This document shows, piece after piece, positions 1-4,827 of a stretch of 10,593 bases of DNA (position 1 is the stretch's first letter; each line of letters starts with the position of its first letter). Under the pieces are notes generated by a model. The model saw only the letters and a list, made by a program, of their open reading frames with translations. It was not told the DNA's origin and ran no database searches. This DNA is from an uncultured Eubacteriales bacterium. GTDB lineage: Bacteria; Bacillota; Clostridia; Oscillospirales; Oscillospiraceae. The stretch covers positions 1 to 10,593 of the forward strand of contig CAJKNS010000065.1 in NCBI GenBank assembly GCA_905201305.1. The letters run 5' to 3'. The position numbers and the translations under genes are program-made.

Positions 1-1316
1 CCGATTTCATACATGGGGAAATCCACAATCCAGCAGAACTCATAGCGTTCCTTGTCCATATGGCCCTCGCAGGCAGCACCCAGGAGCTTGCGCATGACGC
101 CGGCAGTCTTCTGTGCCTCGCCCAGCTTTCCGGTGGACAGGAATACCAGCGTATTGGGCTGCAGGTTCAGGGTCTCTGTGACCTTTTCCACGACGGCAGG
201 ATCGGCATTGATGAACTTGGCAATTCCGCCTGCAATGGCGCCCTTGTCGTCCATCTTGAACCAGTAGGGCTTCTGCCCTGCCTGTACCTCCACCTCGGCG
301 CAGAGCTTATCGGTTGCCTTCCGCGCCAGGGTGCAGTTGGACACTGCCACCGCCTTGACCACATTCCCCTCAAAGGGACCGAAGCCAATGCCGGAAAGCA
401 GTTCCGTCACGTCCTGTACCTTCAAATCAATGCGCAGGTCGGGCTTATCGGAGCCGTACTCCTCCATTGCCTGACGGTAGGGAATCCGGCGGAAGGGCGC
501 ATCAGAAGCGATGTTATAGGTGCCGTATTTGGCAAAGATGGGAGGCAACACGTCCTCCAGCACCGCAAATACGTCCTCCTGGCTGGCAAACGCCATCTCC
601 ATATCCAGCTGATAGAACTCGCCGGGGGAACGGTCACCACGGGCGTCCTCATCCCGGAAGCAGGGAGCGATCTGGAAATAGCGGTCAAAGCCCGCGGTCA
701 TCAGCAGCTGCTTGAACTGCTGGGGTGCCTGGGGCAGGGCATAGAACTTGCCGGGATGCTTTCTGGCAGGCACCAGATAGTCTCTTGCGCCCTCGGGAGA
801 GGATGCGGTGAGAATGGGCGTGGTGATCTCCAGGAAACCGTGCTCGGTCATCGCCTGACGCAGTGCCGCCACCACGTTGCACCGGAGAATGATGTTCTGC
901 TTCACCGCAGGATTTCTCAGGTCCAGATAGCGATATTTCAGCCGCTGGGTTTCATCCGCCTCCCGGCTGCGGTTGATTTCAAAGGGCAGCTCGTTATAGC
1001 GGCAGCGTCCCAGCACCTTGATCTCAGTGGGAACCACCTCGATCTCGCCGGTGGGGATCTTCTTATTCTTGCTCTCCCGCTCCCGGACCACGCCGGTCAC
1101 GGAAATGGTGGACTCCTTGTTCATGGGCTTCACCACTGCCATCATTTCTTCGGATTCAATGACCACCTGGGTGGTGCCGTAGAAGTCCCGGAGCACAACA
1201 AACGCAAAGTTGCTGCCCACCTCCCGGACATTTTCCATCCACCCTGCCAGGGTGACGGTTTTGCCTGCATCGGAAAGCCGCAGCTCTCCGCAGGTATGGG
1301 TTCTGGATTGAAACAT
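1..1316 (-). CDS. aspS: Aspartyl-tRNA synthetase (C-terminus outside window)
   Basis: Charges tRNA-Asp with aspartate in the cytoplasm; class IIb aminoacyl-tRNA synthetase. The 438 visible residues begin MFQSRTHTCGEL. An N-terminal OB-fold anticodon-binding domain (about 1-110, with GWMENVREVGSNFAFVVLRD) is followed by the catalytic core: motif 1 region FLEITTPILTASSPEGARDY (161-180), the adenylate-site stretch HPGKFYALPQAPQQFKQLL, and motif 2 FRDEDARGD (220-228). The later part is the insertion domain typical of bacterial AspRS. Motif 3 and the C-terminus lie beyond the left edge. The start ATG (complement of 1314-1316) has a strong TCAGGAGGAA ribosome site a few bases upstream. It lies 16 bases after the hisS stop and shares its T-box-controlled transcript. 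The motif 2 loop reads GDRSPGEFYQLDME, differing from the E. coli-like QPEFTQID form; whether this matters functionally is not clear. Family assignment is secure. Confidence 0.97.
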   Translation of the reverse strand, partial: MFQSRTHTCGELRLSDAGKTVTLAGWMENVREVGSNFAFVVLRDFYGTTQVVIESEEMMAVVKPMNKESTISVTGVVRERESKNKKIPTGEIEVVPTEIKVLGRCRYNELPFEINRSREADETQRLKYRYLDLRNPAVKQNIILRCNVVAALRQAMTEHGFLEITTPILTASSPEGARDYLVPARKHPGKFYALPQAPQQFKQLLMTAGFDRYFQIAPCFRDEDARGDRSPGEFYQLDMEMAFASQEDVFAVLEDVLPPIFAKYGTYNIASDAPFRRIPYRQAMEEYGSDKPDLRIDLKVQDVTELLSGIGFGPFEGNVVKAVAVSNCTLARKATDKLCAEVEVQAGQKPYWFKMDDKGAIAGGIAKFINADPAVVEKVTETLNLQPNTLVFLSTGKLGEAQKTAGVMRKLLGAACEGHMDKERYEFCWIVDFPMYEI

Positions 1317-1332
1317 GATATTCCTCCTGAGA

Positions 1333-2691
1333 TTATTTTTCAACAATTACAGTGCCGCCGGCGCGGGCACCCAGTTCCTGACGAATCAGGCTGATGGCTT
1401 CCTCCGCAGAAACGGTAACCTGCTCGCCGGTGGCAAAATTTTTCACCGACAGCTTGTCCTGAGCGATCTCGTCCTCGCCCAGCAGCACGGCAAAGGGAAT
1501 GCCCAGCTTGGAGCAGTAGGACATCTTTGCCTTGAACTTCTTCTTCTCGCTGTAAATCTGGGTCCGGATGCCCGCATCCCGCAAAGCCGTTGCCGCAGTA
1601 ATGGCAGGACCCATATCCTCGGTCATGGGCAGCACCAGCACATCGGCAGGCGCAGTCACCAGTCCGTCGTTGAGCATGCCCTGCTCTCCCAGCACATAGA
1701 ACAGCCGGGTAACACCGATGGAAATACCCACGCCTGGCAGAGGCTTATCGGTATAATACTCCGCCAGATTGTCATACCGTCCGCCGGAGCAGATGGATCC
1801 GATCTCCGGATGGTCCAGCATGGCAGTTTCATAAACGGTGCCGGTATAGTAGTCAAGACCCCGGGCAATGGTGAGATCTACCCGGAAGTTCTCCTGGGGC
1901 ACGCCAAATGCGCCCAGATACTGGGCAACGGTGCACAGCTCTTCATAGCCCTGGTCAAACATCTCGTTTCTGCCCACATAGCCCTTCAGGGCATTCAGCA
2001 CCGCTTCATTGCTGCCGGTGATGGCAATGAACCTGAGGATTTCGTCGGCTGCTTCCTCGGCAACGCCAACATCCTCCATCAGCAGCACCTTGACCTTCTC
2101 CGCGCCGATCTTGTCCAGCTTGTCCACGGTGCGCATGACCGCTGCGGACTGCTCAGTGAGCCCCAGCATGGCATAAAAGCCGTTGAGAATCTTTCGGTTG
2201 TTCACCCGAATCTGGAACCGTCTCAGTCCCAGCCGGGAGAAGGTCTTGTAGATGATGGCAGGAATCTCCGCCTCGTTCATAATGTCCAGCTTGCCGTCGC
2301 CGATGATGTCGATATCCGCCTGATAGAACTCCCGGAACCGGCCTCTCTGTGCCCGCTCGCCGCGGTATACCTTGCCGATCTGGAACCGGCGGAAGGGGAA
2401 CGTCAGCTCACCATAGTGCAGCGCCACATACTTTGCCAGGGGTACGGTCAGGTCGAACCGCAGTGCCAAATCGCTGTCGCCCTTCTGGAAGCGGTAAATC
2501 TGCTTTTCCGTTTCGCCGCCGCCCTTTGCCAGAAGGATCTGGGCATCTTCAATGATCGGAGTGTCCAGGGGAGTAAAGCCATAGAGACTGTAGGTCTGAC
2601 GGAGGATTTCCATAAACCGCTCCATCTGCTGCTGGGGTGCAGGCAGTAGCTCCATAAACCCGGACAGGGTGCGGGGTTTGATCTTGTCCAT
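1333..2691 (-). CDS. hisS: Histidyl-tRNA synthetase
   Basis: Charges tRNA-His with histidine; class IIa synthetase, homodimeric in known cases. The 452-residue protein is slightly longer than the usual bacterial length of about 420. Visible landmarks: motif 1 region around GFTPLDTPIIED (38-49), motif 2 KVYRGERAQRGRFREFYQAD (107-126), the histidine-binding signature ARGLDYYTG (276-284), GGRYDNL (303-309) and motif 3 GVGISIGVTRL (320-330). A C-terminal anticodon-binding domain follows from about residue 350. I chose the ATG at 2689-2691 because the protein then begins MDKIKPRTLSGFMELLP, as in the family, and AAAGGAA sits nine bases upstream. A longer in-frame extension to 2859 would run through the leader terminator and is not family-like. 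First gene of the hisS-aspS operon. Regulated by the T-box leader directly upstream. Confidence 0.97.
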   Translation of the reverse strand: MDKIKPRTLSGFMELLPAPQQQMERFMEILRQTYSLYGFTPLDTPIIEDAQILLAKGGGETEKQIYRFQKGDSDLALRFDLTVPLAKYVALHYGELTFPFRRFQIGKVYRGERAQRGRFREFYQADIDIIGDGKLDIMNEAEIPAIIYKTFSRLGLRRFQIRVNNRKILNGFYAMLGLTEQSAAVMRTVDKLDKIGAEKVKVLLMEDVGVAEEAADEILRFIAITGSNEAVLNALKGYVGRNEMFDQGYEELCTVAQYLGAFGVPQENFRVDLTIARGLDYYTGTVYETAMLDHPEIGSICSGGRYDNLAEYYTDKPLPGVGISIGVTRLFYVLGEQGMLNDGLVTAPADVLVLPMTEDMGPAITAATALRDAGIRTQIYSEKKKFKAKMSYCSKLGIPFAVLLGEDEIAQDKLSVKNFATGEQVTVSAEEAISLIRQELGARAGGTVIVEK

Positions 2692-2711
2692 ATTCAAAAT
2701 TCCTTTCTTTC

Positions 2712-2754
2712 GGCAACACCGTGCAGACACGTCTGCCATTTGTGCGATATTGCC
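2712..2754 (-). other. Possible hairpin in the hisS 5' untranslated region
   Basis: Between the T-box terminator and the hisS ribosome site, the transcript can fold an interrupted stem. GGCAA (complement of 2750-2754) pairs with TTGCC (complement of 2712-2716), CAC pairs with GTG inside it, and GCAGA/TCTGC closes a CGTG loop at the top (2723-2736). It ends just before the GAAAGAAAGGAAT ribosome site. No regulator or ligand is suggested by the sequence; it could affect mRNA stability or may be incidental. Confidence 0.3.
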
Positions 2755-2786
2755 TTGAAAATAGTACAATACTGGGGGTGGGACAC

Positions 2787-2820
2787 AAAAAACTCCCGTC
2801 CCTCTCCATGGGACGAGAGT
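2787..2820 (-). terminator. Intrinsic terminator of the hisS-aspS T-box leader
   Basis: In the transcript the arms ACTCTCGTCCC (complement of 2810-2820) and GGGACGGGAGT (complement of 2792-2802) form an 11-pair stem with one U-G wobble and a 7-base loop. The run of six U (complement of 2787-2792, its first U shared with the stem end) follows. The CGTCCCA part of the 5' side also pairs with the T-box element to make the antiterminator, so the two folds exclude each other. Confidence 0.93.
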
Positions 2821-3022
2821 CAAGCTGACTTCGTGGTGCCACCCAATTTCGGCGAACAACGCCCTTTCTTCCCTTTTGGCGGGACAACCTGCGACTTCGG
2901 CTTAAAACCTTATACGCCCGCTCCGAAAATGTCCTTCCCAGGGTGCTTCGTGCGGGCTTCCAGCCAATGTCCCGCTCTCTGAACCGAAGGGTTCCCCGGT
3001 ACTGCTTTTTCATCCTTGCGTT
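2787..3022 (-). promoter_or_regulatory. T-box riboswitch leader of hisS-aspS, predicted tRNA-Asp responsive
   Basis: Nascent-RNA sensor that lets transcription continue into hisS-aspS when a cognate tRNA is uncharged. In transcript order: the kink-turn strand AUGA (3010-3013); a base stem GAAAA/UUUUC (3007-3011 with 2925-2929); the loop E motif AGUA (3000-3003); a CCGGGG/CCCUGG stem (2994-2999 with 2938-2943); the AGAGAG motif (2975-2980); and the distal stem GCGGG/CCCGC (2971-2975 with 2952-2956). The specifier loop then reads GAAG-GAC-A (2930-2937). Stem II is GCGGG/CCCGC (2917-2921 with 2879-2883), and a small GGCG/CGCC hairpin stands in the stem III position. The T-box is GGGTGGCACCACG (2832-2844). 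UGGG and ACG of this element pair with CCCA and CGU of the terminator arm to form the antiterminator. The codon GAC followed by A, and UGGC (complementary to a GCCA tRNA end), both indicate tRNA-Asp. Presence of a T-box is near certain; the tRNA identity is inferred. Confidence 0.95.
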
Positions 3023-3028
3023 AGACTC

Positions 3029-3057
3029 ATTTTAGTACAAAACATCTTCGTTGTCAA
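3029..3057 (-). promoter_or_regulatory. Sigma-A promoter of the hisS-aspS operon
   Basis: Reading the minus strand, the -35 box TTGACA (complement of 3052-3057), a 17-base spacer and the -10 box TAAAAT (complement of 3029-3034) give a near-consensus housekeeping promoter. The expected start is near 3022, just ahead of the T-box stem I. Confidence 0.9.
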
Positions 3058-3100
3058 TGGATTTTATCCGTGCCTGCTCCATTCTTTCCGGGAAAAACCG

Positions 3101-3129
3101 TCATATCTCCACCCCCTTGGGAATATACT
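3101..3129 (+). promoter_or_regulatory. Candidate sigma-E-type sporulation promoter for yabP-yabQ
   Basis: TCATATC (3101-3107) matches 6 of 7 positions of the sigma-E -35 consensus KMATATT. After a 14-base spacer, AATATACT (3122-3129) matches 6 of 8 of the -10 consensus CATACAHT. The yabP ribosome site lies at 3147-3151, leaving a short leader. In B. subtilis yabP and yabQ belong to the mother-cell sigma-E regulon, which supports the reading. The -10 also contains TATACT, but no TTGACA-like -35 is at the right distance for sigma-A. Confidence 0.5.
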
Positions 3130-3159
3130 TCTATGAGACAATTGGGGGAGGGAACCGGC

Positions 3160-3447
3160 ATGGTAACAACAGGCAAGGAAATCATACCCGCAATGACCCA
3201 TCGGCTGGCGCTGGAGGGACGCAATCAGCTGTCCCTATCCGGCGTGACGGAGGCAGTCAGCTTCGACGAGGCAGCGGCTGTGCTGGAAACCGCCCAGGGA
3301 ACGCTGATTATCCGGGGCGCAGACCTCCATGTGGAGCAGCTGAACCTGGAAGCAGGCGAGGTCAGACTGTCCGGTCAGGTGGACAGCCTGACCTATGAGG
3401 AAAGCGCAAAAACCCAGGGCAGCTTTCTCCAGAGGCTGTTCCGTTGA
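3160..3447 (+). CDS. yabP: Sporulation protein YabP
   Basis: Small protein of the YabP family, needed for normal spore formation (coat/cortex stage) in B. subtilis; biochemical role unknown. The 95 residues include the family-typical stretches RLALEGRNQLSLSGVTEAVS and SFDEAAAVLETAQGTLIIRG, then LHVEQLNLEAGEVRLSGQVD. The C-terminal tail TQGSFLQRLFR is basic and probably exposed. I chose ATG 3160 because GGAGG (3147-3151) sits eight bases upstream and the length matches the roughly 100-residue family. In-frame ATGs at 3070 and 3133 would add a proline-rich, non-conserved extension, and the first would begin upstream of the proposed promoter. Its TGA stop overlaps the TTG start of yabQ, so translation of the two is probably coupled. 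Confidence 0.93.
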   Translation: MVTTGKEIIPAMTHRLALEGRNQLSLSGVTEAVSFDEAAAVLETAQGTLIIRGADLHVEQLNLEAGEVRLSGQVDSLTYEESAKTQGSFLQRLFR

Positions 3448-4076
3448 TCCAGCCCCCAAGCGCCCAGGGAATGGCGCTGTTTTGGGCGGTGCTAACGGGA
3501 ATCGGGCTGGGTGTGCTCTATGATTTTGGAAGAGGACTGCGGCAGACCTGGCATGGGCTTACCGTCCCCATGGATCTGCTGTTTTCCCTGTGCTTTCTCC
3601 TGTCGCTTATGGCGCTTTCCCTCTATACCGGCGGGCTGAGAATCTATCAGTGTCTGGGAATTCTCTCCGGCAGCGGACTGTATTTTCTCATGCTGAGTCC
3701 CCCGCTGCTGGGGCTTTGGCGGCGCTTTTGGGGATTCATCGCCGCAGGCTTCCGCAAATTCCGAAAGCAATGCAAAAAAAGTGTGATTTTTTTGCGAAAA
3801 CTTGAAAAAAAGCTCTTTTCAACTTCATGGAAATGGGGTACAATAAGCATAATACCATTTTTGCCATGGAAAAAGAGCGCACCGAAAAGGAGTGCTGCAT
3901 CATCCCATGAAACGCGGAGGAAAAAAGCTGCTGGTCATGCTGCTCGCCGCTGCCATCGCGTGGCAGCTGAGGCTGCTTGCCGAAAGTCTGACCGCTCAGG
4001 TTCAGGAAGCCCAGGCGCTGGAGCAAAGCATCGCCGCAGTTCAGGGCGACATCGCCGATCTGGAAGCGCAGATTGA
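3444..4076 (+). CDS. yabQ: Sporulation protein YabQ, with anomalous C-terminal overlap into divIC
   Basis: Integral membrane protein of the YabQ family, required for spore cortex formation in B. subtilis. The TTG start at 3444 overlaps the yabP stop (TTGA). Three hydrophobic segments are visible: about residues 8-28 (LFWAVLTGIGLGVLYDFG), 42-62 and 68-92. They include the family-like GGLRIYQCLGILSGSGLYF, comparable to GEFRIYIFLAVLLG in B. subtilis YabQ. A basic stretch FRKFRKQCKKSVIFLRKLEKK follows, also typical. From about residue 135 the frame continues without a stop across a promoter-like AT-rich patch. It then runs through half of divIC in another frame, giving a low-complexity Arg/Ser/Ala tail to 4076. 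The tail is probably not conserved protein. The gene may have lost its original stop, or a frameshift in A7 (3774-3780) or T7 (3787-3793) may have occurred. The family call is firm; the 3' end is uncertain. Confidence 0.8.
   Translation: MIQPPSAQGMALFWAVLTGIGLGVLYDFGRGLRQTWHGLTVPMDLLFSLCFLLSLMALSLYTGGLRIYQCLGILSGSGLYFLMLSPPLLGLWRRFWGFIAAGFRKFRKQCKKSVIFLRKLEKKLFSTSWKWGTISIIPFLPWKKSAPKRSAASSHETRRKKAAGHAARRCHRVAAEAACRKSDRSGSGSPGAGAKHRRSSGRHRRSGSAD
3802..3822 (+). repeat. Inverted repeat TTGAAAA-N7-TTTTCAA
   Basis: TTGAAAA (3802-3808) and TTTTCAA (3816-3822) are perfect complements separated by seven bases. The right arm overlaps the -35 box of the candidate divIC promoter. It could be a DNA operator or a weak RNA hairpin; the following bases are not a U tract, so a terminator is unlikely. 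Confidence 0.5.
3816..3844 (+). promoter_or_regulatory. Candidate sigma-A promoter for divIC and the S1 gene
   Basis: TTTTCA (3816-3821), a 17-base spacer ending in GGGG, and TACAAT (3839-3844) resemble a housekeeping promoter with a good -10 and a moderate -35. It lies in an AT-rich patch inside the end of the yabQ frame, about 60 bases before divIC. It would let this cell-division gene be made in vegetative cells, independent of the sporulation promoter upstream. Confidence 0.5.
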
Positions 4077-4167
4077 CGCGGCAAACCAGCCGGAATCCGC
4101 AAGCGCACTGCTGCGAAGGCTGGGCTATATTGTCCCGGGGGATTTGGTCTTTTTTGATGGCGGATAA
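3907..4167 (+). CDS. divIC: FtsB/DivIC-family septum formation initiator
   Basis: Small bitopic membrane protein of the cell-division complex (PF04977 type), which in known bacteria joins the FtsL/DivIB (FtsQ) subcomplex at the septum. The 86 residues show a short basic N-terminus (MKRGGKK), one membrane helix (about 8-24, LLVMLLAAAIAWQLRLL), and a coiled coil (about 28-62, LTAQVQEAQALEQSIAAVQG onward). The family-typical C-terminus is RRLGYIVPGDLVFFDGG. Start choice: ATG 3907 gives the normal short N-terminus, with AAAAGGAG (3885-3892) about 14 bases upstream, which is rather far. A GTG at 3892 would add five residues but lies directly on that purine run. Position after yabP-yabQ and before an S1-domain gene matches the B. 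subtilis divIC neighbourhood. Overlaps the yabQ frame by 170 bases. Confidence 0.88.
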   Translation: MKRGGKKLLVMLLAAAIAWQLRLLAESLTAQVQEAQALEQSIAAVQGDIADLEAQIDAANQPESASALLRRLGYIVPGDLVFFDGG

Positions 4168-4236
4168 ATGGTTCGGCAAAGCCGGAGCGGCATCACAATT
4201 CAGATGCCCAAAAATAAAGGAGGACAAAACCTTAGT

Positions 4237-4749
4237 ATGGAGCTTGCAGTAGGAGCAATTGTGGAAGGAAAGGTCACTGGCATTACAAAGTTCGGCGCAT
4301 TTGTCGCCCTGCCCGGCAACAAGACCGGCATGGTACATATCTCCGAAATCGCCCACGCTTACGTCAGTGATATCAACGAGTATCTCACCATCGGACAGGA
4401 TGTTAAGGTAAAAATCATTGCCATGGATCAGGGCAAAATCAATCTGTCCATCAAGAAAACCATGGACCCCCCGGCTCGTACCGGACGCAGCGACAATCGC
4501 GGTCCCCGGAACGAGCGCGGTGATCGCGGCGAGCGCAGTGATCGCGGTGATCGGAGTGACCGTCCCCAGAGAAGCGGCAGCCGCGGCGGATTCGATCAGC
4601 GCCAGCGCGGTGCAGCCCGTTCCAGCGGTCCCAAGGAGCCCCAGTCCTTTGACGATATGCTCAAGCAGTTTATGGCGGATTCCGACAGCAAGATTTCCTC
4701 CATTAAACAGTATTCCGATCATCGGACCAAGAGCAAAAGACGCCAGTAA
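4237..4749 (+). CDS. yabR: S1-domain RNA-binding protein with Arg/Asp-rich tail (YabR-like)
   Basis: Predicted RNA-binding protein of the general-stress-13/YabR type; the role in this family is not well defined, ribosome or RNA association being likely. Residues 1-75 form one S1 domain: ELAVGAIVEGKVTGITKFGA, then GMVHISEIAHAYVSDINEYL and KINLSIKK. Residues 81-130 are a low-complexity basic tail with tandem GDR/GER/SDR triplets. The last 35 residues (SFDDMLKQFMADSDSKISSI onward to KSKRRQ) look like a separate amphipathic segment with a basic end. The ATG at 4237 gives the standard N-terminus; AAAGGAGG (4216-4223) lies 13 bases upstream. An upstream ATG at 4168, directly after the divIC stop, would add 23 residues lacking family character. 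Probably cotranscribed with divIC. Confidence 0.9.
   Translation: MELAVGAIVEGKVTGITKFGAFVALPGNKTGMVHISEIAHAYVSDINEYLTIGQDVKVKIIAMDQGKINLSIKKTMDPPARTGRSDNRGPRNERGDRGERSDRGDRSDRPQRSGSRGGFDQRQRGAARSSGPKEPQSFDDMLKQFMADSDSKISSIKQYSDHRTKSKRRQ
4519..4563 (+). repeat. Tandem 9-base repeats coding for [G/S][D/E]R triplets
   Basis: Five consecutive 9-base units (GGTGATCGC, GGCGAGCGC, AGTGATCGC, GGTGATCGG, AGTGACCGT) encode GDR-GER-SDR-GDR-SDR in the S1 protein. The units keep a GATCG-like core, so the tract is a plausible site for slippage-driven length change. Confidence 0.85.
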
Positions 4750-4760
4750 CATTACCCAAT

Positions 4761-4783
4761 TGAGGTCCGCACTGCGGACCTCA
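4761..4783 (+). other. Perfect 10-pair hairpin after the S1 gene
   Basis: TGAGGTCCGC (4761-4770), loop ACT, then GCGGACCTCA (4774-4783). The stem is perfect and GC-rich, but the following ATGTTGTC is not a U tract, so it is not a standard intrinsic terminator. It sits 12 bases after the S1 gene stop and directly before a second hairpin. Confidence 0.7.
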
Positions 4784-4784
4784 T

Positions 4785-4811
4785 GTTGTCTCATAAGCCA
4801 TATGAGACAGC
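4785..4811 (+). other. Second hairpin, immediately upstream of the lipoprotein ribosome site
   Basis: TGTCTCATA (4787-4795), loop AGCCA, TATGAGACA (4801-4809); the stem extends by a U-G and a G-C pair to 4785-4811. It ends four bases before AGGGAGG (4816-4822). It could stabilise a processed mRNA end or affect initiation; it has no U tract. Confidence 0.65.
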
Positions 4812-4827
4812 GCCCAGGGAGGACGCT

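Noticed and set aside
60..1394. Long open frame (444 codons) on the plus strand opposite aspS
   Set aside because: Antisense shadow of aspS: no family resemblance, His/Gly/Leu-rich composition from mirrored codons, and no convincing ribosome site.
1315..2649. Long open frame (444 codons) on the plus strand opposite hisS
   Set aside because: Antisense shadow of hisS, which has all class II motifs on the other strand; the reverse reading has no recognisable motif.
2549..3013. Minus-strand open frame covering the T-box leader and the start of hisS in another frame
   Set aside because: The region is a structured RNA leader; the frame runs through the terminator and into hisS out of frame.
4172..4186. 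Small hairpin TTCGGC-AAA-GCCGGA after divIC considered as a terminator
   Set aside because: Only six pairs with a three-base loop and no T run; read-through into the S1 gene is more likely.
4168..4236. Upstream ATG giving a 23-residue N-terminal extension of the S1 protein
   Set aside because: The extension has no S1-family character, and the AAAGGAGG site lies after it, pointing to ATG 4237, although spacing there is long.
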